Source: Bacteroidia bacterium
Lineage (GTDB): Bacteria > Bacteroidota > Bacteroidia > Cytophagales > Cyclobacteriaceae
Reading direction: 5' to 3'
Length of the DNA: 8,383 nucleotides
NCBI GenBank assembly: GCA_016650355.1
Contig: JAENVX010000461.1
Span: forward strand, 1 to 8,383
Below are positions 1-7,395 of this stretch, one piece after another; the stretch's first letter is position 1, and every line of letters begins with the position of its first letter. Position numbers and translations under genes: made by a program. The notes under the pieces are model-generated. The model ran no database searches. It saw only the letters and a list, made by a program, of their open reading frames with translations, and was not told where the DNA came from.

Positions 1-1
1 A

Positions 2-2251
2 CTCTTACGTGATAATGGAATTAACTATAAAGATATTCTTACCGCGCTAAAAGAAATTCGCGGAACACAACGAGTCACTTCACAAAACCCGGAGGATACC
101 TATCAATCTTTAGAAAAGTATGGAAGAGATTTAAATGAACTTGCCAAGCAAGGAAAACTTGATCCTGTTATTGGCCGAGATGAAGAAATCAGACGGGTGC
201 TTCAAATATTATCTCGTAGAACGAAAAATAATCCAATTCTATTAGGCGAGCCTGGTGTTGGTAAAACAGCCATTGTTGAGGGTATGGCTCAGCGAATTGT
301 TAACGGAGACGTTCCTGAAAACCTAAAAAGTAAAATACTTATCTCGCTAGACATGGGCTTGCTTGTGGCGGGAGCGAAATACAAAGGTGAATTTGAAGAA
401 CGCCTTAAGTCGGTAATCAAGGAGGTGACTGATTCTAATGGAGAGATTATTCTTTTCATAGATGAGATTCACACATTGATTGGGGCAGGCGGTGGTGAAG
501 GAGCCATGGACGCAGCCAATTTATTAAAGCCTGCATTGGCCAGAGGTGAACTTCATGCTATTGGAGCTACTACTTTAAAGGAGTATCAAAAATATATTGA
601 AAAAGATAAAGCATTGGAACGCAGGTTCCAGTCAGTAATAGTGGATGAACCTTCCATTGAAGATTCGATCTCTATCCTTAGGGGAATAAAAGATAAATAT
701 GAATTACATCACGGTGTGAGAATTAAGGATGATGCAGTTATCTCCGCTGTCGAATTATCAAGTCGCTATATCTCCGATCGGTTTCTACCGGATAAAGCAA
801 TTGATTTGATGGATGAGGCGGCAGCGAAGTTAAGATTGGAAATGGATTCCCTTCCTGAAGAACTGGATGAACTCAATCGCAGAATCATGCAATTAGAGAT
901 TGAGCGGGAAGCCATCCGCAGAGAAAAGAATAAGGACAAAGAGACTATTCTTACCAGGGACATAGCAGAACTATTAGGAAGCAGGAATGCTTTAAAGGCA
1001 CAATGGGAAAATGAAAAATCTATTGTAAATAATCTTCGCAAGGAAAAAGAGAATATTGATAAGCTGAAGTTTGAAGCAGAGCAAGCCGAGAAAGCAGGTG
1101 ACTATGGTCGGGTTGCAGAGATTCGCTACGGAAAAATAACCGAGGCGGAGAAACATTTGAGCGAGTTTCAAATTCAAATGAAAGAATTGCAAGGAGAACA
1201 TTCGTTGCTGAAAGAAGAAGTTGACAGCGAAGATATTGCTGAGGTGGTAGCCAAGTGGACGCGTATACCGGTTTCAAAAATGCTACAAAGTGATCGTGAA
1301 AAACTACTATCCCTGGAGGACGAATTAGGAAAAAGGGTGGCTGGACAAGAGGAGGCTATCCGTGCATTAAGCGATGCGGTGCGCAGAAGCCGTGCAGGAC
1401 TTCAGGATCCTAAGCGACCAATTGGATCATTTATTTTCATGGGCACTACGGGTGTTGGTAAAACCGAATTATCAAAAGCGCTGGCCGATTATCTTTTTAA
1501 TGATGATAATGCAATGGTGCGTATTGATATGAGTGAATATCAGGAGCGACATAGTGTTAGCCGCCTGATTGGGGCACCTCCTGGGTATGTGGGCTATGAT
1601 GAAGGTGGACAATTGACAGAAGCTGTTAGAAGAAAACCATATTCTGTAATTCTTTTGGATGAAATAGAAAAAGCGCATCCGGATATTTTCAATATTCTTT
1701 TACAGGTGTTGGATGATGGACGGTTAACAGACAATAAGGGACGCGTAGCCAATTTCAAAAACACCATCATCATTATGACTACGAATATTGGCTCACATAT
1801 TATTCAGGAGAACTTTGAAAAAATTACGGATGAGAACTATTTCGATGTGATTGAAGAGACGAAAGATCAGGTATTGGAGATATTGAGGAAATCGGTTCGG
1901 CCTGAATTTATAAATAGGATCGATGAGATCATCATGTTCAGACCACTAAGCAAATCTGACATACGAAAAATTGTGGAGATACAATTTGACTTAATCAAAA
2001 AGCGATTGGAGGAGAGCGGCATCAAACTGGATATTTCTGAAAAGGCGTTGGATAGATTGGCGAAACTTGGCTACGATCCACAATTTGGCGCTCGGCCTTT
2101 GAAACGAGTATTGCAGCGAGAAATTTTGAATGAGTTATCGAAGCAAATCTTGGCGGGCAAAGTAAGCAAAGACTCCGTCATTTTTGTTGATATGAAAAGC
2201 GAGGTTGATTTTGAATTTATCAACCTTGACAATGTAGAAATAGTAGCGTAA
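2..2251 (+). CDS. clpB: ATP-dependent chaperone ClpB, 5'-truncated by window edge
   Basis: ClpB is the cytosolic Hsp100 disaggregase that threads aggregated proteins through a hexameric pore, working with DnaK. The frame is open from base 2, so 749 residues are visible. By comparison with E. coli ClpB (857 aa), roughly 120 N-terminal residues are missing, leaving only the end of the N domain. A GTG at 197 is internal, since the family-typical linker GKLDPVIGRDEEIRR runs straight through it. In order: Walker A GEPGVGKT (245-268), pore loop KYKGEFEER (about 377-403), Walker B LFIDEIH (about 452-472), arginine-finger region ERRF (about 617-628), the coiled-coil M domain (about 855-1225) that separates ClpB from ClpA/ClpC, second Walker A GTTGVGKT (1442-1465), second pore loop GYVGYDEGG, Walker B VILLDEIEKAHPD (1646-1684) and sensor 2 GARPLKR. 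The second P-loop has GTT where GPT is usual; the catalytic K and T are kept. The gene is convergent with the WG-repeat gene, 11 nt away. Confidence 0.98.
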   Translation, partial: LLRDNGINYKDILTALKEIRGTQRVTSQNPEDTYQSLEKYGRDLNELAKQGKLDPVIGRDEEIRRVLQILSRRTKNNPILLGEPGVGKTAIVEGMAQRIVNGDVPENLKSKILISLDMGLLVAGAKYKGEFEERLKSVIKEVTDSNGEIILFIDEIHTLIGAGGGEGAMDAANLLKPALARGELHAIGATTLKEYQKYIEKDKALERRFQSVIVDEPSIEDSISILRGIKDKYELHHGVRIKDDAVISAVELSSRYISDRFLPDKAIDLMDEAAAKLRLEMDSLPEELDELNRRIMQLEIEREAIRREKNKDKETILTRDIAELLGSRNALKAQWENEKSIVNNLRKEKENIDKLKFEAEQAEKAGDYGRVAEIRYGKITEAEKHLSEFQIQMKELQGEHSLLKEEVDSEDIAEVVAKWTRIPVSKMLQSDREKLLSLEDELGKRVAGQEEAIRALSDAVRRSRAGLQDPKRPIGSFIFMGTTGVGKTELSKALADYLFNDDNAMVRIDMSEYQERHSVSRLIGAPPGYVGYDEGGQLTEAVRRKPYSVILLDEIEKAHPDIFNILLQVLDDGRLTDNKGRVANFKNTIIIMTTNIGSHIIQENFEKITDENYFDVIEETKDQVLEILRKSVRPEFINRIDEIIMFRPLSKSDIRKIVEIQFDLIKKRLEESGIKLDISEKALDRLAKLGYDPQFGARPLKRVLQREILNELSKQILAGKVSKDSVIFVDMKSEVDFEFINLDNVEIVA

Positions 2252-2260
2252 AAATTTGTT

Positions 2261-2306
2261 CGTTAATCGTTATTCGTTGGTCGTTCGACCCGAATAACGT
2301 TTAACG
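2261..2306. repeat. Long near-perfect hairpin of CGTTnnt heptamers between convergent genes
   Basis: The left arm CGTTAATCGTTATTCG (2261-2276) pairs with CGAATAACGTTTAACG (2291-2306) with one mismatch in 16. Inside, GGTC (2279-2282) pairs with GACC (2287-2290) around a GTTC loop, leaving only a TT bulge. The left half also reads as direct heptamers: CGTTAAT, CGTTATT, CGTTGGT, CGTTCGA. It starts 10 nt after the clpB stop and encodes the last 13-14 residues and the stop codon of the minus-strand WG gene. It may serve as a bidirectional transcription stop or mRNA 3'-end stabiliser, although no strong T-run follows on either strand. A dispersed intergenic repeat is the alternative. Confidence 0.75.
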
Positions 2307-4431
2307 GCTTCCACTTGGCCCTTTTTAAGGCTAGGTATTGGTTCATATCAGTATCATACACTATTTTATCATAGATAAGAGGTATGGTACTTAGTCCGTC
2401 CAGTGTAAGTAATCCAAATTTATTTTCTTTCTCTACAATCACATATCCATTCATTAAGTGTTCAATTCTATCGTACTGAGGTTCTATCAATACGTTTCCA
2501 TTTTCATCTGCCAGGCCATGTCTGGATTCAGAAATTATTAAGAATTTTTGAGCCTCAAGCCTTTTTACAGCATCATAACGCATTGGTAGAATCGTCTTAC
2601 CTACTTTATTTATCACTCCCCATTTTCCATTTTTCTTTACAATAGCTAAATCTTGGAAAAATTCCTCTGTGCTTTCATAATTAGGATTGATGACAATGTT
2701 GTCCTGCGCGTTAATGAATCCCCACTTGCCAAGAATTTTAACAGGGGCAAGCCCTTCCCTGAATTGACCAATGGCTTCATATCGGTTTGCAATGCGTAGC
2801 CTTCCCTTATCGTCAATAAATCCGTATAAGCCATCGCGTTTGATGCCCAGAAGTCCCTCTGTTGATTCAAAAATTTCATCTTCAATAAAAACAGACTCAG
2901 AAGAAGTTCTGCTAATCGTTTGACCATCAAGGCTCACTACTTTTGTTGTACTATCCGGAAGATACTCAAGGAAATGGTCAGCGTTAAGATCAAATTTATT
3001 ATCAGTAAAGTAGATAATCTCTCCCGCAAAGCTTTTTAAAAACATCATGAATGGCCGCATCTCAAGATATTTCTCTTCATTTAATAACCTAACTGGATAT
3101 TGCTGTGGCATAAGAAGCCATTGTTCATCAAGAGTAATGATGCCATATTGTCCCTGAAACTTTACTGCGAGTTGCTCATCTTTGAATTCCAGAATTGAAT
3201 CGTACACACAATGAATGAACTCTTCACCATAGCGGTTAACGGCACCTTCATAGCCCTTATTACGAGCCGGAAAATATTTTCCATTATATGCGCCTAAATT
3301 TTCATACGGTTGATTGGTTTTCTTGATTCCAAACGTATCGTATAAATTCCATCCTTTTTGCTCATGGGTTGAGTAGGATGCATAATTACCTTCTTTGGCT
3401 CTTATAAACTGACCATCCCACAGCAGCGAATCAAAAGTGAATGGGAATACTTCTGTGCCATTAATACGGATAACTCCAAACTTACCGTTTTGTTTGGCCA
3501 CCAATTTATCGGAATGAAAATCACCAAGACCATCATATTGAGGAGGAATTAAGTAATTAAAGATTGCGTCTGTTACTCCTTTTTTGTCTGAGACAGTTAT
3601 ACCGTAAAGTCCTCTTGTAAGAGGCGTTAGTTCATCAGCGAAGATTTTTTTAAGCTCGTGATTTTCACCGTCCAATGTTCTCCATTCATCAAACGACCTC
3701 GTTGAAACAACGCCTTCCTCATCGATCTTAATTTCGCGATAGAGAGGATCAATTATTATTTCCCCTTCGCGGTCAATTAACCCTTGTTTTAATTCTTGAT
3801 GGATTACGGCCTTCCCTTTTTGAAAAGAGGCAATGCTATCGATGACAAAATCGGTAAGCTTAATTCCGCGCTCAGTATAGAGAGCGGTCTTGCTTTCGAA
3901 ATTCTCCACAGCATAGCGGAGACTTCCAATAGGATATATTTTTTTGAATTTTAGTGGAATAATTTCTCTGTCTTGGAGATCGATTAAGCCGTGTTCGAAC
4001 TTCACACCATTTTTTATAAAGACAATCGCGCGTAATCCCTGAATTTTTATACCATCGTATTTAAAGGGTACCGTAATGTTTCCTTTCAAGTCAATGCAAC
4101 CAAAATGACTAGAGGTGGGCCCAAGTTTTTTAAAAACAATAATCCGATCACCTCCTGAATAGAATACACGTTCATATACTGCCTTTGTTATAAATTCCTT
4201 TTTGAGGTTAACAAGACCCCAGGCGTTTCCAATCTTGTACCCTGTCACTTGCCCGATTATTGAAAAGCTTCCATCGGACCATCCTAATGCCTCAAAAGAT
4301 GCCGGAAGCAGGATTTGTCCTTCCTCATTTTTGATACCTACTTTTCCATTCTCTTCAAAAACCAAATAGGGCTCAGCCAACAAGAAGCTGGTTATCGATA
4401 TGAAGAGGAACAGTAAGAAATACCGGGGCAT
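2263..4431 (-). CDS. Exported WG-repeat protein, 722 aa
   Basis: This belongs to the WG-repeat (KWG / WG_beta_rep) family: beta-rich tandem repeats with no known catalytic role, presumed binding or scaffold modules. A signal peptide is visible (MPRYFLLFLFISITSFLLAE, residues 1-20), so the protein is probably exported to the periplasm or surface. About 14 repeats of the form G-x-[WFY]-G-[LVF]-I-[ND]-x-x-G-x-x-[IV]-x-P-x-Y-[DE] start near residues 29, 70, 109, 147, 216, 284, 317, 393, 428, 535, 569, 603, 637 and 671. The clearest are GKWGFINAQ (569) and GKWGVINKVGKTILP (603). Residues 450-530 are diverged and could be a spacer. The ATG at 4431 is chosen because it gives a full signal peptide; no Shine-Dalgarno sequence precedes it. 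The last 13-14 residues (ending RPTNND) are encoded in the hairpin repeat, so the natural C-terminus may have been replaced or extended. The family is clear; the substrate is unknown. Confidence 0.9.
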   Translation of the reverse strand: MPRYFLLFLFISITSFLLAEPYLVFEENGKVGIKNEEGQILLPASFEALGWSDGSFSIIGQVTGYKIGNAWGLVNLKKEFITKAVYERVFYSGGDRIIVFKKLGPTSSHFGCIDLKGNITVPFKYDGIKIQGLRAIVFIKNGVKFEHGLIDLQDREIIPLKFKKIYPIGSLRYAVENFESKTALYTERGIKLTDFVIDSIASFQKGKAVIHQELKQGLIDREGEIIIDPLYREIKIDEEGVVSTRSFDEWRTLDGENHELKKIFADELTPLTRGLYGITVSDKKGVTDAIFNYLIPPQYDGLGDFHSDKLVAKQNGKFGVIRINGTEVFPFTFDSLLWDGQFIRAKEGNYASYSTHEQKGWNLYDTFGIKKTNQPYENLGAYNGKYFPARNKGYEGAVNRYGEEFIHCVYDSILEFKDEQLAVKFQGQYGIITLDEQWLLMPQQYPVRLLNEEKYLEMRPFMMFLKSFAGEIIYFTDNKFDLNADHFLEYLPDSTTKVVSLDGQTISRTSSESVFIEDEIFESTEGLLGIKRDGLYGFIDDKGRLRIANRYEAIGQFREGLAPVKILGKWGFINAQDNIVINPNYESTEEFFQDLAIVKKNGKWGVINKVGKTILPMRYDAVKRLEAQKFLIISESRHGLADENGNVLIEPQYDRIEHLMNGYVIVEKENKFGLLTLDGLSTIPLIYDKIVYDTDMNQYLALKRAKWKPLNVIRVERPTNND

Positions 4432-4435
4432 CTGA

Positions 4436-4443
4436 CAAAGTTA
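4436..4443 (-). promoter_or_regulatory. Candidate -7 box TAACTTTG of the WG-repeat gene
   Basis: On the minus strand TAACTTTG matches the Bacteroidota -7 consensus TAnnTTTG exactly. It ends only 4 nt before the ATG at 4431. If used, transcription would begin at or next to the start codon, giving a leaderless or near-leaderless mRNA, which fits the absence of a ribosome binding site. No clear TTTG -33 box lies 19-21 nt upstream, so this rests on one short motif. Confidence 0.3.
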
Positions 4444-4519
4444 GCGGCATTACTGTAATTCGCATTTATTTTTGGAACTTTGAACCGAAATTCGGGTTTA
4501 AACGATCTGCATGAAGACG

Positions 4520-4801
4520 AATCGACTGGACGAACCAAGGGAATAAACAGAACGGACGTTACGTTAAGGATGCGGTGTTTGTTCCTCTTGCGGAAATGCC
4601 AGATAACCTAAGCACCTTCGACATGCCCAAATCTTATCTCGTCCATTGTGGTGGTGGATATCGATCTATGATGGCCATTTCGCTAATGAAAAAACAGGAT
4701 TCAAAAACCTGTTAAACATTTATGGAGGATTTGGTGCGATGCAAGCAGCCGGCATGGAGATAGTAACTGAAGAAATTGCGATAGCAAAGCTATCTGACTA
4801 A
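4520..4801 (+). pseudogene. Frameshifted remnant of a rhodanese-domain gene
   Basis: Rhodanese domains move sulfane sulfur through a catalytic cysteine. From about 4533 the frame reads RYVKDAVFVPLAEM, then LVHCGGGYRSMMA, with the active-site loop C-G-G-G-Y-R (cysteine codon 4647-4649). After MKKQ (ends 4697) this frame soon hits a stop. Moving one frame at 4697 restores the family continuation GFKNLLNIYGGFGAMQAAG, ending at TAA 4799-4801. One lost G (CAGGGA to CAGGA) would explain it. Upstream there is a second break: LD in one frame (about 4526-4531) is followed by NQG in another, with no start codon and a stop at 4512. In Bacteroidota this domain type is often the C-terminal part of a metallo-beta-lactamase-fold/rhodanese (persulfide dioxygenase-like) protein; no such domain remains here. 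Two lesions plus a missing 5' part make a sequencing error unlikely. The last 12 nt overlap the convergent nucleotidyltransferase gene. Confidence 0.75.
4693..4713 (-). terminator. Possible intrinsic terminator of the minus-strand cluster
   Basis: Read on the minus strand, AACAGG (4713-4708) and CCTGTT (4698-4693) form a 6-bp stem around a 9-nt loop, followed directly by TTTT. It lies about 77 nt beyond the stop of the nucleotidyltransferase gene, the last gene of the cluster. The stem is short and falls in old rhodanese coding sequence, so it may be chance. A second small hairpin, GATAGC-TTT-GCTATC (4794-4780), spans the nucleotidyltransferase stop codon but lacks a T-run. Confidence 0.3.
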
Positions 4802-5374
4802 CTTTTGATAATCATCAAGGGTATCTAAATCAATTTCTCCGTCTGGAAAGTCGATTGTTTGAACTATTGCTTTGTGTTCCTGAATTATCTTTTTCGCTCC
4901 AGTTTCATTATCAACTTTCACTAGCTTTTCAAAAAGAGATTTACCAAACAGGGCAGGAACACCGGCCGTGTCAGAATAATGAGATGCGATAATCTGGTTT
5001 TGAGTATTTTCAAATTTTTGAATAATCTTATTTAGGTGATCAGTTGTCAATAGGGGTTGATCGCAGACCATGACGATGACCGCTTCCATTTGCGGAATGA
5101 TTTGCAGTAATTCTTGTAATCCCTTTTTTATGGAACTCCCCATTCCGTATTGCCAATCCGGATTCACAATTATGTCAACGGGCATCTCCTTGATAATTTT
5201 TCGATGAGCAACCTCATTAGCGCCAAGTACTACAATCACTTTATTGGCTTTTGAAAGAAGTGCTGTTCTTGTAGATTTCAAAAGGAGTTGTTCTCCTCCT
5301 ATTTCCAGCAACTGCTTGGATTGACCCATGCGGAATGAAGAGCCTGCGGCCAGAAGGATGATGCCAATTGCCAT
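4790..5374 (-). CDS. MocA/CoxI-like nucleotidyltransferase (NTP_transf_3)
   Basis: This resembles MocA, which transfers CMP from CTP to molybdopterin to make the molybdopterin cytosine dinucleotide used by molybdenum hydroxylases; it acts in the cytosol. The N-terminal nucleotide-binding signature LAAGSSFRMGQSK (residues 8-20) is present, followed by the metal-binding CDQPLL (about 104-109), then DTAGVPALFG and DNETGAKKII, which correspond to the family's GxPxLF and GxxGAxxLL segments, and a C-terminal IDLDTLDDY. At 194 aa the length is normal for the family. The frame can be extended to a TTG at 5380, but the ATG at 5374 is a better start, directly before MAIGIILLAAG. The gene lies 35 nt after the serine hydrolase and ends the cluster. 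Related folds use other nucleotides (MobA, sugar-phosphate enzymes), so the CTP specificity is inferred from family resemblance and from the cytochrome c and Fe-S remnant upstream. Confidence 0.88.
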   Translation of the reverse strand: MAIGIILLAAGSSFRMGQSKQLLEIGGEQLLLKSTRTALLSKANKVIVVLGANEVAHRKIIKEMPVDIIVNPDWQYGMGSSIKKGLQELLQIIPQMEAVIVMVCDQPLLTTDHLNKIIQKFENTQNQIIASHYSDTAGVPALFGKSLFEKLVKVDNETGAKKIIQEHKAIVQTIDFPDGEIDLDTLDDYQKLVR

Positions 5375-5409
5375 TGTCAAATAATATTCGAAGGTCAGTA
5401 ATGAACGAA

Positions 5410-6981
5410 TTATCTTTTCTCTTGAATAGTCAGATCAAGTTGTTGAATTAATGGAGCTTGCTCTGGCGTTAGGGTAAAGTAGACTTCAATATTTTTATGC
5501 TCACATTCTACCACAAAATAGCCGCGGAGTTGATTTTCTGGATTCATATCATTCACCGCTATTATTTTACCGGCCTCTTGAAAAATTTTAGTAGATGCAT
5601 TCTTCCAAGATTCAAGCGATTGGTCTAAGAAGAAATTTTCAGCCAGAATGTTAAATCTTTCAGATGGCCAGGAGGGTAATAATTCCATTATCTCTTTTTG
5701 GCGTTGTAGCAGAATAGGTGACACTGGTTGTGTTCTGGATTTTAAGTTTGCTAAATAAATCAGCGTATCAAGAGCTTTTGCGTTTGTTGACCCAAGCCCG
5801 CCATATGTTAAATTGCTCAACGACACTATGCCTACACCCAATTCCGGAAAAAACCTCCACTCACTGCCAAAGCCAGGTAAGCCACCACCATGACGAATGG
5901 ATACCAGGTTGTTGCAATCTCTTCGGTAGCCTAGGCCGTATCCGTATCCGCTAACAATTGGACATAAATCTCCATTGCGATTTTTATTATTTGGAAAAAG
6001 TCCACTAATGCGTTGTAGTTGATGCATTTCCCTCAATGAGTTTCTATTAAGTATCGGAGAATCTTCCCCATTGCGAGGAGGCCATGCTGACAAATGAAAT
6101 TGAATGTATTTGCTAAAATCTTCGATGGAACAAATTAATCCCCCCATGGCTCCATATGCACCATCGTGCAGAAAGGGTTCTTCTTTCCATTGTTCATCTT
6201 CCCATCGATACCCAATAGCCAATTGTTCTTCGGGCACATCAGAATATTCCCACCTGGCATCATTCATGCCTAATGGAATTAATATATTTTCAGCAATATA
6301 TTGTTGATAGGGTTTACCCGAAGCACTACTCACAATTTTACCCAACATTCCAAACCCAAGATTGCTATACTCAAAAGTTACACCGGGTGCATTAGAGAAT
6401 GAAATACCTTGTTCAATTAATTCAATGAGTTCTTCATCTGTGTCATCCAATTGACGGTCGCCCCATGGATTGTCTTCCGGAAATCCAGTTGACATGGTTA
6501 GTAAATGTTCAATAGTAATCGGGCGCGAGTCTTGCGTTAGATATTTTACGTTGCTCATTTCCGGGATGAATTTTGATACGGGATCTTGCAAGCTTAACTT
6601 TCCCTCATCCCTTAGTTTAAGAATAGCTACAGCAGTAAAGCTTTTGGACATTGATGCGATTCGAAAATCTGTCTTAGTTGTTGCGGGCGTTTGTAAAGGA
6701 ATATTAGAAATACCAAAAGAATTGGAATAGACTAATTGTCCATCGGCTACAATCCCATAGGCAACAGCAGGGAAGTGATTCTTTTCAAATTGATCCTTAA
6801 AGATTTTGTCTACTACCGGAAACGCAGCATTTAATTTCTCCAGTCGATCTTTATCAGTAAAGGAAGCAGCTTTAGAATCATTTGAGAAGAAAACCTCAGG
6901 TGAGGACACATTAGCAGTATCCTTGCTGTCACATCCGATCAACGACAAACAGGCTAAGAGATGTAGGAGGCTGATTTTCAT
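5410..6981 (-). CDS. Beta-lactamase-family serine hydrolase, lipoprotein
   Basis: This is a member of the beta-lactamase/class C-like family (PF00144 type), which includes esterases, D-aminopeptidases and DD-peptidase-like enzymes; the substrate cannot be read from sequence. Residues 1-17 form a lipoprotein signal with lipobox LIGC (Cys17), so the mature protein should be lipid-anchored. The three catalytic motifs are intact: S-M-S-K (Ser110, Lys113), Y-S-N (205-207) and H-G-G (364-366). The catalytic domain runs roughly 48-412. Residues 415-523 form a C-terminal extension that looks like the small alpha/beta domain found after many PF00144 enzymes. The 523 aa length is normal. It begins 26 nt after the one-helix membrane protein and ends 35 nt before the nucleotidyltransferase, so co-transcription is likely. 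It has no obvious link to molybdenum cofactor work and may be an insertion into that operon. Confidence 0.93.
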   Translation of the reverse strand: MKISLLHLLACLSLIGCDSKDTANVSSPEVFFSNDSKAASFTDKDRLEKLNAAFPVVDKIFKDQFEKNHFPAVAYGIVADGQLVYSNSFGISNIPLQTPATTKTDFRIASMSKSFTAVAILKLRDEGKLSLQDPVSKFIPEMSNVKYLTQDSRPITIEHLLTMSTGFPEDNPWGDRQLDDTDEELIELIEQGISFSNAPGVTFEYSNLGFGMLGKIVSSASGKPYQQYIAENILIPLGMNDARWEYSDVPEEQLAIGYRWEDEQWKEEPFLHDGAYGAMGGLICSIEDFSKYIQFHLSAWPPRNGEDSPILNRNSLREMHQLQRISGLFPNNKNRNGDLCPIVSGYGYGLGYRRDCNNLVSIRHGGGLPGFGSEWRFFPELGVGIVSLSNLTYGGLGSTNAKALDTLIYLANLKSRTQPVSPILLQRQKEIMELLPSWPSERFNILAENFFLDQSLESWKNASTKIFQEAGKIIAVNDMNPENQLRGYFVVECEHKNIEVYFTLTPEQAPLIQQLDLTIQEKR

Positions 6982-7007
6982 GGGCAGAAAATTTTCTTCA
7001 GAAAAAT

Positions 7008-7388
7008 TTAGTACTCCTCGTTGTGTGCAAAATATTCGATGTGTGTGAGGTGGCCTTCATATCGCTTGAATAGAATTACATCCCCAACATTTTTAGTTAG
7101 GTAATGTTCAAGAAGGCAATGCACTTGTTGCGTCTCACCATTTTCAGTTTTCACCAAGGCAATCCACTGATCATCTTTATGAACAGTAACAAAAAAATTT
7201 CCCCTTCGAGCTCCTGCGTAGGGTGTAGCACCCGTAGCAGGGGTACCTTTAATGAAAGTCTTTTCCAGAATTACCCCTTTTTGTAAATCAGGTTTTGAGA
7301 AAAGAAGATCGTAAACAACCAGTGTTGTGGCAATGACTACCACAATCAAGACTCCACACCCAAGGACTGTTGATTTCTGAGTAGCCAT
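7008..7388 (-). CDS. Small membrane protein of unknown function, 126 aa
   Basis: I do not recognise a named family. One N-terminal transmembrane helix is visible at about residues 8-30 (LGCGVLIVVVIATTLVVYDL), preceded by a lysine and followed by KPDLQKG, so the rest probably faces the periplasm. The remaining ~95 residues alternate hydrophobic and polar residues in short strands (GVILEKTFIKG, GNFFVTVHKDDQWIALVKT, GDVILFKRYEGHLTHIEYF), which suggests a small beta-barrel or sandwich. A Gly/Ala/Thr-rich loop (GTPATGATPYAGARRG) interrupts it. The ATG at 7388 lies 7 nt after the cytochrome c stop, and the gene ends 26 nt before the serine hydrolase, so it sits firmly in the cluster. It could help the membrane side of the cytochrome c pathway, but that is only inferred from position. 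Confidence 0.8.
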   Translation of the reverse strand: MATQKSTVLGCGVLIVVVIATTLVVYDLLFSKPDLQKGVILEKTFIKGTPATGATPYAGARRGNFFVTVHKDDQWIALVKTENGETQQVHCLLEHYLTKNVGDVILFKRYEGHLTHIEYFAHNEEY

Positions 7389-7395
7389 GCAGGTT

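Noticed and set aside
766..1678. Several minus-strand open frames inside clpB
   Set aside because: They are antisense to conserved ClpB domains and show no recognisable protein features; shadows.
197..2251. Start of ClpB at GTG 197
   Set aside because: The reading frame is open to base 2 and its translation upstream of 197 matches the ClpB linker, so the gene begins before the window.
2263..4431. WG-repeat periodicity as a DNA-level tandem repeat
   Set aside because: The repetition is visible in protein sequence only; nucleotide copies are too diverged to count as a DNA repeat array.
4467..4474. Plus-strand TATTTTTG as a promoter for the rhodanese remnant
   Set aside because: It fits TAnnTTTG but lacks a -33 box and faces a gene with no start codon; it is not called as a feature.
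5718..7048. Plus-strand open frames inside the serine hydrolase gene and its upstream edge
   Set aside because: They are antisense to a protein with intact SxxK, YxN and HGG motifs and have no family signature.
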